A stretch of 64,000 nt of DNA from Taxillus chinensis (Eukaryota; Streptophyta; Magnoliopsida; Santalales; Loranthaceae). The position numbers and the translations under genes are program-made. The stretch spans positions 56,097,865-56,161,864 of the forward strand of contig CM042090.1 in NCBI GenBank assembly GCA_023512835.1. Reading direction: 5' to 3'. The notes under the pieces are model-generated. The model was not told the origin of the DNA, searched no databases, and was given only the letters and a program-made list of their open reading frames with translations. Each line of letters begins with the position of its first letter. Position 1 is the stretch's first letter. Positions 11,328-21,215 of the stretch are shown in pieces.

Positions 11328-12510
11328 TGTTGGATCAAACCCAAATTTGGATAATGCCGTTAAAGCCTTATGTAATTTGATCTCGAGATCTTTTGTGTTT
11401 ATTTGATCATTGCGAAGGTATGTCACTAATCCAAAGATGCACTCGTGAGAGCAAAGCTAAGGACAGGATACATAATCCTGATCCGGACAAGAGTTAGTGT
11501 CGTCAAACACTTGGTAAATAACCAAGTAACAATAAGTGCGGAGTAAGGAAAATAAGTGCGGAGTAAGGAAAATAGATGCGGAGTAAGGAATCCGGACTTA
11601 TTACTCGCCCAGGAGTAAGGAACTTACATACGGAGTAAGGAACTTACATACGGAGTAAGGAACTTACACACGGAGTAAGGAACTTACATACGGAGTAAGG
11701 AACTTACATACGGAGTAAGGAACTTACACACGGAGTAAGGAACTTACATACGGAGTAAGAAACTTACATACGGAGTAAGGAACTTACATGCGGAGTAAGG
11801 AAGCACTGACACGGACTAAGGATTCTAGTACTTGAATAGATACGGAATAAGCAACCACCGACACGGAGTAAGGTTCCGAGCTTCATTAACTACGGAGTAA
11901 GGAAAATTACACCGGACCAAGAAGACACTTGCTCCAATGAAACCGCATTTAAAGTTATCAGCTCGTGCTGTCCCGATGTAAGAAGAATGCATTTAGAACA
12001 AGAAGAATCTTACACGTGGATCATCCGGATATGTGGACACAACCTTAATTGTATCTCGGAACTCACAAAGACACTTATACTCTTCGAATCCAAGATCTTG
12101 AGCTCCACAATCCGCAGCAGTCAAGGCAGATAGATTACCAAGGGATAGTTAGTGCGGAACGCATTCCGGAACTTCAAGTTCCAAGGTTGTCTCTTAGGAA
12201 TGTTTTGTATAAATATTCATACTTATACTTCTTGTAAAATACATAGTGAGCTAGAGCAAAGAAGTGCAAAAATAGAAAAGGCACTTGGCTAGTGTGTGAA
12301 TTCAAAGTTGTAAACAGAGTGTAAGAGAGTGTTTGCTTCTATTTTGTTGTAATCACTTTGTGATAATAAAACAAAATACTTCCACTATCTGGTTATCTTC
12401 CGCAGTGATATTATCACTTAAACTAGATAAGTCTTTGTGTCTTGAGAGAAAAGAAAGAGTTCGAATAAGAGCCTATTCACCCCCCCCCTTTAGGCTCCAA
12501 GGGACCATCA
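11328..12510 (+). repeat. 3' LTR of element A (1183 bp, complete)
   Basis: Begins TGTTGGATC right after the polypurine tract and ends gggaccatca, matching the 5' LTR end next to the primer binding site. Contains the 20-bp array (11611-11790), TATA at 12208-12215 and the terminal C-run. It gives the full LTR length, so about 280 bp of the 5' LTR lies outside the window. Confidence 0.95.
11611..11801 (+). repeat. 20-bp tandem array in A 3' LTR
   Basis: Same nine-copy array as at 7-197, with the same order of variant units (cat/cac), as expected when one template LTR gave both ends. Confidence 0.95.
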
Positions 12511-12546
12511 CTCCTCAAATTAGGTATGCTTGACCTGTCTGCATAG
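12511..12546 (+). pseudogene. pol: Last codons of B pol (RNase H tail)
   Basis: Reads LLKLGMLDLSA and TAG, matching D's pol end (...FRLGMLDFSA). A's 3' LTR abuts it directly, placing the insertion site inside the final dozen codons of pol. Confidence 0.8.
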
Positions 12547-13693
12547 TTTCTAATCTTTCTCTCCAATAGTATTTTCTTCAGAACATGCATTTTGATTCTC
12601 AATGAGAGTTAGACATCTACTGTACTTCATGCTGATCATGATTGCTAGTCATATGCATTTGTTCTAATTCTCTTCCCACACCTTCAATTGGGAGGATGCT
12701 TGTGTTTCCCGACTAAAGTTGTTAAGACAACATAATCAACACTATATGAGCTCTCTCTTCTTTGGATTTCATGGTTCAATTTTTCATGTACCACCTCATG
12801 TTCAATGCTTTTTCATATTGATTGCCCAATTAACATGTCTAATTGAAGAAATGAAATGGGTTGGATCGGAATGCTTATGGATGAAATCACAGTGAAAGTC
12901 TGTTCAGCTTCTGAAGTGAAGTTCTCAAAGGATAGACAGTATTATTCTCTCAATCTAAATCCTTTAGCTGGAAATGTCATTGAGAGGATTGAAAGATCTA
13001 AGGGGGAGAAAATGCTTATGAATTATTCAAGTAATACCCCTCTTATATGTCTCATGACCTTTTTCCCGACTGTCTATTTGAAGGGGAGTTCATCACTAAG
13101 AGGATTGCACAATCTACGGGGGAGCCAACGCTTTCTTTATTATCTCAGTAATAACCCCCGATATGTCTCGGATGCTCCTTCCTCTTACTTCTCACTTCCG
13201 GATCTGAGCGGACATACATTGATGAATCAGCTTTGTGGCCTGTTTGGATGTTTTTCTTTCTTTAACTGGGCATCTTAATCGGATAATCAAGTGATAGCAT
13301 CTGCCATGTGTTCTTTCTTCCATTCTCATCCATGAATCTTACTTCGAGTAACTCACATAATGTTCATTTATTTTGGCTCCAATGTTCAGCAAGACGGTCT
13401 CACTATGTTGACCAATAAGAACGTATGAGTTTCTAATCAGACATATGCTTATTTTTTTGCATCATTTATTCAGTCATTCGTTTGTATGTGTCTAGCATTT
13501 ATTTTCAATGCGTTCTCCTTGTTCATTAGTTTTTGGATTTTGTTACCTTTAAATATTTGTTTACATCCGTACTAATCTCAACCTGTGAAAGCTCTGTGTT
13601 CTTTTTAGTTTATCCTCATGCAGCTACAGGTTCCGATTTGCTTTGCATTTTCACTGACATATCTTTCTTGAAGTCTCGACTGTGAAGTGTTAT
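12547..13693 (+). other. Spacer of B with three polypurine motifs
   Basis: Noncoding region equivalent to 6761-7890 of A. Polypurine motifs at 13001-13012, 13081-13088 and 13118-13124. The open frame at 12856-13278 runs across them and is not conserved in A or D, so I do not call it a gene. Positions 13689-13693 (gttat) are the left target duplication of solo LTR C. Confidence 0.75.
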
Positions 13694-14936
13694 TGTTGGA
13701 TCAAACCCAGAATTTGGATGATGCGGATCAAACCCTATGTAATTTGATTTGAGATATTCCATGTTTATTCTTAGTCTGTGCAGAAGATAAAACTTTAATC
13801 CGGACCTACTCTCGTAAGGACAAAAGTTAAGGACAGGATACATAATTCTGATCCGGATCATCGTGAGTGTTGTCATTCACTTGGTACATAACCAAGGTAT
13901 CATCCGGAGTAAGGATCCTTCGTGAAGAGTAATCACTTGACAAAACGACCAAGGAACCCGCGTCTAACTTTCAACTAGACCATGTCAAGTGATGCGGAGT
14001 AAGATTCCGAGTCTACAACTCGCACGGAGTAAGAGAGACTTGTTGCGGAGAATGAATCGAAGTTATCTCTCCACCAAAGAAATAAAGACACGGACTATGA
14101 AATCCGAGTCTGTCATTGATGCGGAATAAGGACAACCGTTGCGGAGTAAGGGAAGCTAACGCGGAGTAAGGAATCCGAACCAATCGCTAATATGGAGTAA
14201 GCATTCCATACCTACTCTATGCGGAGTAAGGAAACGCTTACCCGGAACAAGGATTCCAGGATCATCTCGATACGGAGTAAGCAACTCGACACGGAGTAAG
14301 GATCTGAACTTCGTTGATACGGAGTAAGGAACCTTACTATTGACTAAGAAGACGCCGCTTCACCTTTTCCAAGCCGCATTTAATGGTCGGCTGTTTGTAT
14401 CCCGATGAAAGACAAACTCATTGAAGATCTAAACTGTCTTACACGTGGAACACTCAGAGATGTGGACGCAGTCTCAAATGCAATTAGAATCAAGCAAAGT
14501 AATTCATTACACTTATACTTCTAATATTTCGAACTCCACATCCGTAGCGGTTAAAAGCGAAGTATTTTCCAAGAAGAACTTAATGTTACACGGTGCTCGG
14601 GATATACGGTTCCAAGATAGATTCATAGGAATGTCTATAAATACAAAACTGTGTATATTTATAAAGGTGCGTGAGCTAGAGAGGTTGTAATATACAAGAG
14701 CTCAAAGAGATTATAAACGCTGTGTGTAATCAGAAACCGAGTGCTATTGTAATCGGCTCTAATTGTCGCTTATTTTGTTGTAATTATCATCAGATAATAA
14801 AGCAAAATACTTTCACTATGTGGTTATCTTCCGTACTGATTCTATATCTTTTAACTAGATTGTGTTGTACCTGCCAGAGTAAAGAGTTTTTGATTTTAGC
14901 TTATTCACCCCCCTTCTAGGCTACTAGGGACCAACA
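13694..14936 (+). mobile_element. Element C: solo LTR of the same copia family
   Basis: A 1243-bp TGTTGGATC...CCAACA unit with CGGAGTAAGGA-rich U3 and TATA at 14636-14643, and no internal region. Flanks are gttat (13689-13693) and gttgt (14937-14941), a 5-bp target duplication with one change. Removing LTR and one duplication restores the gaagtgttgtggtactt sequence seen in A near 7880. It is the product of LTR-LTR recombination. Confidence 0.92.
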
Positions 14937-15325
14937 GTTGTGGTACTTCATCTTCTTCGACTTTACCTAGCAAAGGAATCACTCTCTCTCTCTCACACTC
15001 TGTTGCTCATCCGGATCTACTTTTACGGATTACTCATTCCTCCAGATGATCGTTGGTTCATCTCCTTCGGACTCTTGAAATACTCAAGTCTTATCGCGTG
15101 TTTCTGAGGAGACATAATGATGGGCTATTTTAATTGCAAGTCTCGAGACAAGGCATTTTCCGGAAGAAGGCATACAGCTGTCCTATTTACTTGAGTCTGC
15201 GGCCTCCACGTCATGTTTATATTCGGAGGCGCTCATATCTCAAGATAAATGACATCAGCTTGTCAGGCGGATTACTATTCTTCTCGCTTAATCCCAAGAT
15301 CCGCCAGCACTCACGGACTCGGTCT

Positions 15326-15380
15326 TATATATACTGGCTCATCCTGCAGCATGAGTGTACATTTCCAAAACCCTAAACCC
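15326..15380 (+). promoter_or_regulatory. Putative core promoter of B accessory gene
   Basis: Perfect TATA run tatatata (15326-15333), predicted start about 30 nt later, and a telo-box AAACCCTAAACCC (15368-15380) like those near the start of many plant housekeeping genes. The ATG follows at 15433. A conserved ccacgtcat element lies upstream near 15206. All three copies keep this layout. Confidence 0.55.
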
Positions 15381-15432
15381 TCGTCGCTCTTCCAATCACT
15401 AAGACCTCCTTTCCTTCCTCCTCTCAATCGGA

Positions 15433-18034
15433 ATGGCACCCAAGCTCTCTCTCTCTGGCATAAATCCCGGCCATCTGGTTAATTGGCCTACAGTTGTCGA
15501 TCCTCCGGCTTGGTTCCTGGACCTACGTCCTCTTCTAGAAGCCTCCCACATTTTGGATCTGGTTTCCTACCTCGCTGATCTACTCATCGCCGACATCATC
15601 GAGTATTATCAGCGCATCCGCTGCACCACCGACTCCATCCTTTTCCATGTTCGGGGTGAATCAATCATCATCACCCCCGACGTCCTTCGTGACGCACTCA
15701 ACCTACCCACCGGTGAACCACACCGTCCGGAACCAGAAACCATGGCAGCTTCTATGGGTTACACATATAAAGGGAAGGAATACAAGGTGAAGTCCTTCCA
15801 CGGTCGTTATCGATGTATGGTGATCATTCTCAGCCGATGTCTTCTGGCTTGAACCTCCTTTCTCGACTTCGTTCCATATGACCTTCTGTTGGCCATGTAC
15901 GACGTTTTCGAAGGTCTTCCAATGGACTGGGGGACATTTTTGTTCCGGCTGCTGAAGAATGGCCCCAAGAACTAATCTTTCGGGCAGATTCTCAGCATTG
16001 TTTTTCGGCATCAGCATCCGGCTCATTTCGCCAGATATGATGCCATCCCTCTCCCTCAGGCATACTATCTTCGCCATCTTATGCCTGATGGAAGCATGAC
16101 CGCCCGCCGTCCGTTTGTTGCTCTCCGCCTTCTTCTAGCCTCGGAACAACAAGGCAGTTTGGTTGGTGACCCAGCCGATAGCCATGCCCCCGAAGTCAGC
16201 TTGGCTCACCGGTCCTCTCGGATTCGATCCGTTGCTGCCCCATCCATCTCTCGAGCTTCCCAGAACAGCGTCCGCCCTGAACCGTCCGAGGTTGCAGGGC
16301 CCTTTCAATCCATTCCTCATCCGGCTGCCTCTCCAGCACCTTCTCCCACTGATGTCCCCGCACCTGACTCACCCGCTGTTGCTATTGTTGTTGCTACGGC
16401 GGCAATGGCTGATGTCCCTCCTTCCTCTCCGGAAGCACCATTACCTCCCTTACCTCAACCTCGTGACTATCTGGACCATCTCTCCGCCGACACCTTAACG
16501 GACCTCTGGTTCCGTTTTAGCCTTGCCTGCACTGCCTCTATCCACGACAATGACGTCTGGTGTTTTATGCCAAACACACCCAAACCCAGAGGCTATGATC
16601 ATCTGGAGCCTGGACCATGGTTTCCTCATGCCGGCCCACATTCCGGACGTTCCTTTTGCTGTTACCTCCGGACCGGTCCCGGGCGAACGCGTGCCCTCTC
16701 CTATCACCGCCTGGCCTGTTCCTTCTGCCGCCGACGTCCCCGTTGTTGACCTTTCAAGTCAAAGTGGCTCTGATGCTCCAGATACCTCTGGTGGTCCGGA
16801 TACCCCTGCTGCTGATGCTCCTTCTACTCTTGCTGACTCCTCTGCCCAGCGCACTCCTACAGCCATTCCTGCGGGGGAGTCCTCCAAAGCTCCGGAGTTG
16901 GCGCTTGGCCGTGCCTTGTTTGGCATGGTCCATTCTAATGCTGTGCTCTCCACCCAGCTAGACCGTCACGCCTAAGCCCAAAGCACCCAAATTTCCGCCA
17001 TCGCCGCCAAGGTTGATGCTCTCGGCGCCCAACTCCTCTCTGCCCTGACTAACTCCTCCACCTCCATTAAACAGAAGATGGATCTCGTGGCCTCATCCGT
17101 TCATTCCTTATCAACATCTTTCACAGACTTGGCACACACGATGGCTCGTCCTCCTCCCGTACCTCGACGATCTGCCAAAACGGGGGAGAAAGTGTCATCT
17201 GATCCTTCCTCAACTCGGGCTGAAAAGCGATCTACATCTTCCCTGCTTCCGGGAGTTTCAATCCCAAAACGCAGCCGCTTCTCTCAGCCCAGCTCTTCCG
17301 GTGCAGCTCTTCCTTCGACCTCTCCATTTGCAGTGGCTGACACCTTCCTCCCATCATACGCGGATCTTGATCCTCTTGATGAGGATGGAAGTGTCTTTAA
17401 TGCTATGACTAAGTATGCTGCGTTGAATATCGAGCGAAGATGTCTATCCGAATTTTACCCCTTCTCTCCTCAAGACATTAAGACTATTCGTTCTCAGAAG
17501 GGTCTGCTCACAACAGAAGACATAGACAACTTCTCTCGGGCATTTAAGATGGAGATGAGGCTATTTTTGTCCCTATACAAGGACAGACACATGTTTGATG
17601 TCTTGCCATGTTGGAATGAAGGGTATCTTCCGGATATAGCCCACATTCAGACCTTCATTAACGGAACTGTTGAGGATAGCATACCCTGGAAAACACTCTC
17701 ATCTATCCTCATTCCGTGCCAGGTTATGACGCCGCACTTCATGCTGGTTGTCTTTATGATTCCATCCAGGCAGTTGATTCTAATTGACTCTCATAAAGTC
17801 GTGGAGCACAATGTTAGAAGACATCAATGGGAGCCATTGTGTCTACGACTGACAGAAGTAGTAAGGCAATCTGGGCTGTATAAAGATAGGGGCCTGACTC
17901 CGTTAGGTCCAACTGAAAAGCTGAAGGTGACGATCCAGGGCAAGAAGCTAGTGCCACAACAGCCTGATGGAGAAAGCTGTGGAGCCTTTGTCTGTTTCTT
18001 CATCAAATCTATTATCAAGGTGGATAAAAGCTAG
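15433..18034 (+). pseudogene. Accessory gene of B (few lesions): N-domain, linker, Ulp1-like domain
   Basis: Best-preserved copy. The N-terminal 139 codons (15433-15849) are open: MAPKLSLSGINPGHLV, a DPPAWFLDLRPLLEAS block, then YYQRIRCTTDS and RGESIIITPDVL, resembling the 'putative plant transposon protein' domain of plant retroelement extra ORFs. Lesions are TGA at 15850, TAA near 15973, one frame change near 16520-16570 and TAA at 16973. The middle is Pro/Ser/Ala-rich with VVDLS at 16742-16756 followed by SQSGSDAPD. A heptad-like Leu/Ala stretch spans about 16980-17130. The C-terminal domain is the open frame at 17078-18034. TAG at 18032 is probably early: A continues about 40 more codons. 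Function of the intact protein is unknown; nuclear SUMO-related proteolysis is inference. Confidence 0.82.
17078..18034 (+). CDS. Ulp1/SENP-like (C48) cysteine protease domain ORF, 318 aa
   Basis: An uninterrupted frame. Catalytic-type residues are His220 (17735-17737), Asp237 (17786-17788), Gln295 (17960-17962) and Cys301 (17978-17980). His-Asp spacing is 17 and Gln-Cys spacing is 6, as in yeast Ulp1; the PQQPDGESCGAFVC segment is typical of C48 enzymes. A basic stretch IPKRSRFS (nuclear-signal-like) precedes the domain, and the helix-rich TTEDIDNFSRAFKMEMRLF segment is conserved in A and D. Family role: cleavage of SUMO or SUMO-like conjugates. ATG 17078 is simply the first Met after the upstream stop; in the intact gene this is the C-terminal part of a larger protein. 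Substrate binding and activity are unproven. Confidence 0.75.
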   Translation: MDLVASSVHSLSTSFTDLAHTMARPPPVPRRSAKTGEKVSSDPSSTRAEKRSTSSLLPGVSIPKRSRFSQPSSSGAALPSTSPFAVADTFLPSYADLDPLDEDGSVFNAMTKYAALNIERRCLSEFYPFSPQDIKTIRSQKGLLTTEDIDNFSRAFKMEMRLFLSLYKDRHMFDVLPCWNEGYLPDIAHIQTFINGTVEDSIPWKTLSSILIPCQVMTPHFMLVVFMIPSRQLILIDSHKVVEHNVRRHQWEPLCLRLTEVVRQSGLYKDRGLTPLGPTEKLKVTIQGKKLVPQQPDGESCGAFVCFFIKSIIKVDKS

Positions 18035-18260
18035 AACAGCATCCAAGCCTACACAACGTAACAAACAATGGAGCTAAGGGAGAAAGTAGCAACTATGATC
18101 TTCAAGTATAGTAAGCCTTATGTACCTTAAAGAAATTCTGTATAAAGGTTGACTTGTACTATGTTGCTGCGTAATGAAAATGGATGTGGTTTCTATTCTG
18201 TATGCTATCTTTTTGCTGTACTTACCAGATCAGATTACAAAGGGTTTTGGCATATCCATA

Positions 18261-18272
18261 ATTAGGGGAGAT
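18261..18272 (+). other. Polypurine tract of B
   Basis: attaggggagat directly before the TG of B's 3' LTR; one base differs from A's tract. Confidence 0.8.
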
Positions 18273-19562
18273 TGTTGGATCAAGCCTAGAATTTGGATGA
18301 TGTGAATAGAACCCTATGTAACTTGATTTGAGACTTTTGTTGTGTTTCATGTTAATTAATTGCAGATGATATGAACTTAATCCGGACCTACACTCGTGAG
18401 ATGAAAGCTAAGGACGGGATACATAATCCTGATCCGGATGAGAGTATGTGTCGTAGAAAACTTGGTACATAACCAAGTCTTTACTTCATACGAAATAAGG
18501 ATCATACGTGCGGACTAATGAGTTAAAGCTATGGACTAAGGAATTTGCATCTAATACTTTAAAATGGACTAAGTCAATAGATGTGGAGTAAGAATCCTAG
18601 TCCATAAGGCGCAGGGAGAAAGTCACAGTTATTACGGAGTAAAAAGGCTAAGTCTTCCACTCAAACGGACTAAGGAAAAGAATCACGGAGTAAGAAATCC
18701 GGAGCATTCTATACATACGGAGTAAGGAACGACTTATACGGAATAAAGACTCGAGTTTTTATTTCGCACGGAATAAGGAAATTTGATATTGAGTAAGGAA
18801 TCCGAACCTGTTACTCTTGCGGAGTAAGGAAGCGCTGATACGGAGTAAGCCTTCCGTTCCTTTAACTCATGCAGAGTAAGGAAGCACTGATGCGGAGTAA
18901 GCACTTCGACCTTATCATTCATACGGAGTAAGGAACCTTACACCGGATTTAAGATGACACTACTTCAACTTATCTCTTCGTATTCAATGTTATCGGCTCG
19001 CTATTTCCCAATATAAGACAAACTCATGAAGAACCTAAAGCATCTTACACGTGGATCATCCGGATATGTGGACACAACTTACACTGAACTTGGGAACTCA
19101 CAAACACACTTATGCTTTGCAAACCCAAGACATTGAGCTCCATATCTGCAGCACTTAAGACGAAGACGATTCCGAGGAACAGTAATTGTGCACATAGTTC
19201 GGAAAAACAAGTTCCAAGATTGTTTCTCAAGGATGTACTATATATATATGTCATGTAAACCTTGTAAAATTATGTGAAAATATACTAGAGCTCAAGTAGA
19301 TAAAAGAGGCTAGTGTGTGAGTACTTTGTAATCAGAGTGTTAGAGAGTTGTTAAGTAGATCAGAAAGCTCTTCAAACTTTAATCTGCTTCCATTGTGTTG
19401 TACTTATCTTTTTGATAATAAACAATACTTCCACTATCTGGTTACTTTTCGCATTGATTCTATCTCTCAACCAGGATAGGTATTGTGCAAAAGAGTCAGA
19501 GAAGAAGTTTTGATAAGAGCCTATTCACCCCCCCCCCCCTTCTAGGCTCCAAGGGACCAACA
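18273..19562 (+). repeat. 3' LTR of element B (1290 bp)
   Basis: TGTTGGATC...gggaccaaca, with degenerate cggagtaagga motifs through U3, TATA at 19239-19248 and the C-run before tctaggctcc. It is clearly diverged from A's LTRs and lacks the 20-bp array. Confidence 0.93.
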
Positions 19563-21195
19563 TGCATGATCAGAGTTGGTTTCCTTTGGTTTTACTCATC
19601 TGCATTTGGTTTTCATATAGATATGCGAACTGCTTCGTTTTTGTCTAGGTTGTGATATGTGTTTGGGCGTTTTGGGTCCTGGTAAAAGAAAAAAAACATT
19701 TTCCTTTGGTTGATGTTTTCCGCATGTGATCTGTTTGTTTCCTTTTTGTGTGTTGGTTTTATCTCACATTTTTTTCTTTTCTTTGGTCTCTAGGACCTAC
19801 TGGTTTTCTAATCCACGATTGTCTGTTGGTTTCTGTCTGCCCAATTCCTTGTTCATCAGAATCATTGCTTGGGTTGCAATTGTTCATATGTTCTCGTGCT
19901 GAGTTAGGTGGATTTAGTTCCATTTGTTGTTGGGTCATGTTGAATTGGGGCTATTCGTTGGCATGCTTGGCGTTGGATGGATAAGTTCCCGACTATTGAT
20001 AGCCCAAGCTACTATAATTCCGTTTAATCGTGTACAAATAATACTAGTTGTATATCTTTTCCGATTTTGGGCCGTAGGACAATTTGTTAGCTTTGGGCCT
20101 GTGATTAGAGGTTGTATAAACACCATTGTAACATGTAACTTGTAAATCAAAGAAAAAAAAGAAAAAAAGAAAAAAAGAAACAAAAAAAGAGAGAAAAAAA
20201 GTGAGAGAAGAAAAAAAGTGAGCTTTTTTGTTTTTTATGCATGTCACAATCACATAAAACACATTTTTGTTTATTTGTTTCATATTGTTTTTCCACAAAA
20301 AAAGCCATTTCTCAAATTTAAAAAATGTTTTCTAGAGAAAAAAGAGAAAAAACAGAAAAAGTCTTTTCAAACAAAAAAAAACTTTTCCTTTGTTTAAATA
20401 AAAATTTTCATTTAAGTAAAAGAAATGTTTTTAAAAAAAATCTTCCTTTTCAAAACAACAAAACACAAAAAAAAAAATCTTCTTTTTGTTAGAAACTTTT
20501 CAAGAAAAAATCTTTTCTTAAAAAAAAAACTATTTTAACTTGAGTTTTGTTTTTGCATGGGCTTTTGGCATTAGGTTTTCCTTTTTCATTACTCATTGGT
20601 TTTTTACTCTCAACGTCATTGCATATTTATTTTAATATTAGCATATAACTTAGACATAAAATTGTTTTCCTTCCGCTAAACGTTTTTTAGATAACTTAGA
20701 CGTTGACCAATCATAGAATCCCTTTTAGAGATTTATGAATAAATTGAGTTTAAATTTCAACTTCAACAAATGATTTAAATAAATAAAAAAAAAGGAAGAA
20801 GAAGTTAGGACTCCCTTTAGATGCTTAGGACAAATTGGATTTAATTCCACTTCAACAAATAACTTAGGAAAATAAAAAAAGTAGACTCTTGGGACAAATG
20901 CAAATTTCACCTTACCTTTAAATTAGTTAATTTAGGCAAACAGTTAAACAAATTAGAAATCTCTAATCCTAAGATAGGTACCGAAAGGGCATTGTGGGGG
21001 TGCTAGTCCTTCCCCACGCGTAACCAACTCCCGAGCCCATCCCTAGCAGCATAAATTAATTTCCTTTTAGGTAACCAATCGCACCCAAAAACGGTTGGTG
21101 GCGACTCCCTATTTTTTTATCACCATTCGAATGAAGGTTGGAGGGAACCACACCCCAAAAGCGGTTTCCCTTCTAGATGAAATCCGCTGATGACA
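19563..21195 (+). repeat. 5' LTR of G, right-hand part
   Basis: Positions 19676-20975 align with 45986-47434, apart from a roughly 145-bp gap in this copy near 19955. The last 220 bp (ctaccgaaagggc-like, cacgcgtaaccaactcccga, ending gatgaca) resemble the U5 end of F's LTRs. Long A- and T-runs fill 20140-20530. The first 113 bp have no match in the 3' LTR. The left part was displaced by element B. Confidence 0.82.
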
Positions 21196-21197
21196 AT

Positions 21198-21215
21198 TGG
21201 CAACTCCACTGGGGA
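21198..21215 (+). other. Primer binding site of G
   Basis: tggcaactccactgggga begins two bases after the LTR end. It is the same site type as F (62064-62081) with a few changes, a form common in Tat/Ogre elements. I could not assign the tRNA with certainty. Confidence 0.75.

Larger units (their letters stand above)
1..12510 (+). mobile_element. Element A: Sirevirus-type Ty1/copia retrotransposon with accessory gene
   Basis: Order is LTR, initiator-Met-type primer binding site, gag, protease, integrase, RT, RNase H, long spacer, accessory gene, polypurine tract, LTR; PR-IN-RT-RH order defines Ty1/copia. The internal part is about 10.4 kb, roughly twice a typical copia element. Protein motifs (LDSGCSGHMTGD protease, long coiled-coil Gag tail, two zinc knuckles, gene after pol) point to the Sirevirus clade. 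The start of the 5' LTR lies left of the window. The two LTRs differ at roughly eight sites over about 900 bp, so this is the youngest insertion seen, yet its coding regions hold many 1-nt indels. It sits inside sister element B; the right flank is ctcct (12511-12515), the inferred target duplication. Confidence 0.92.
12511..19562 (+). mobile_element. Element B: sister copia element, 3' half, interrupted by A and C
   Basis: At 12511 sequence resumes in frame inside the last pol codons of another copy, so A inserted there. B then continues with spacer, polypurine motifs, accessory gene, polypurine tract and 3' LTR. Its LTR and gag-pol upstream of A lie left of the window. B in turn lies in the 5' LTR of the outer element G; its own target duplication cannot be checked because the left end is missing. 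Confidence 0.88.

Noticed and set aside
12856..13278. 140-aa ORF in the spacer of B
   Set aside because: Not conserved in A or D and spans the polypurine motifs; no domain recognised.
20044..20298. Phe-rich membrane-like ORFs (also near 46483, 48097, 62867)
   Set aside because: Translations of long A/T runs in LTRs; hydrophobicity comes from poly-T codons and the frames are not shared between LTR copies.
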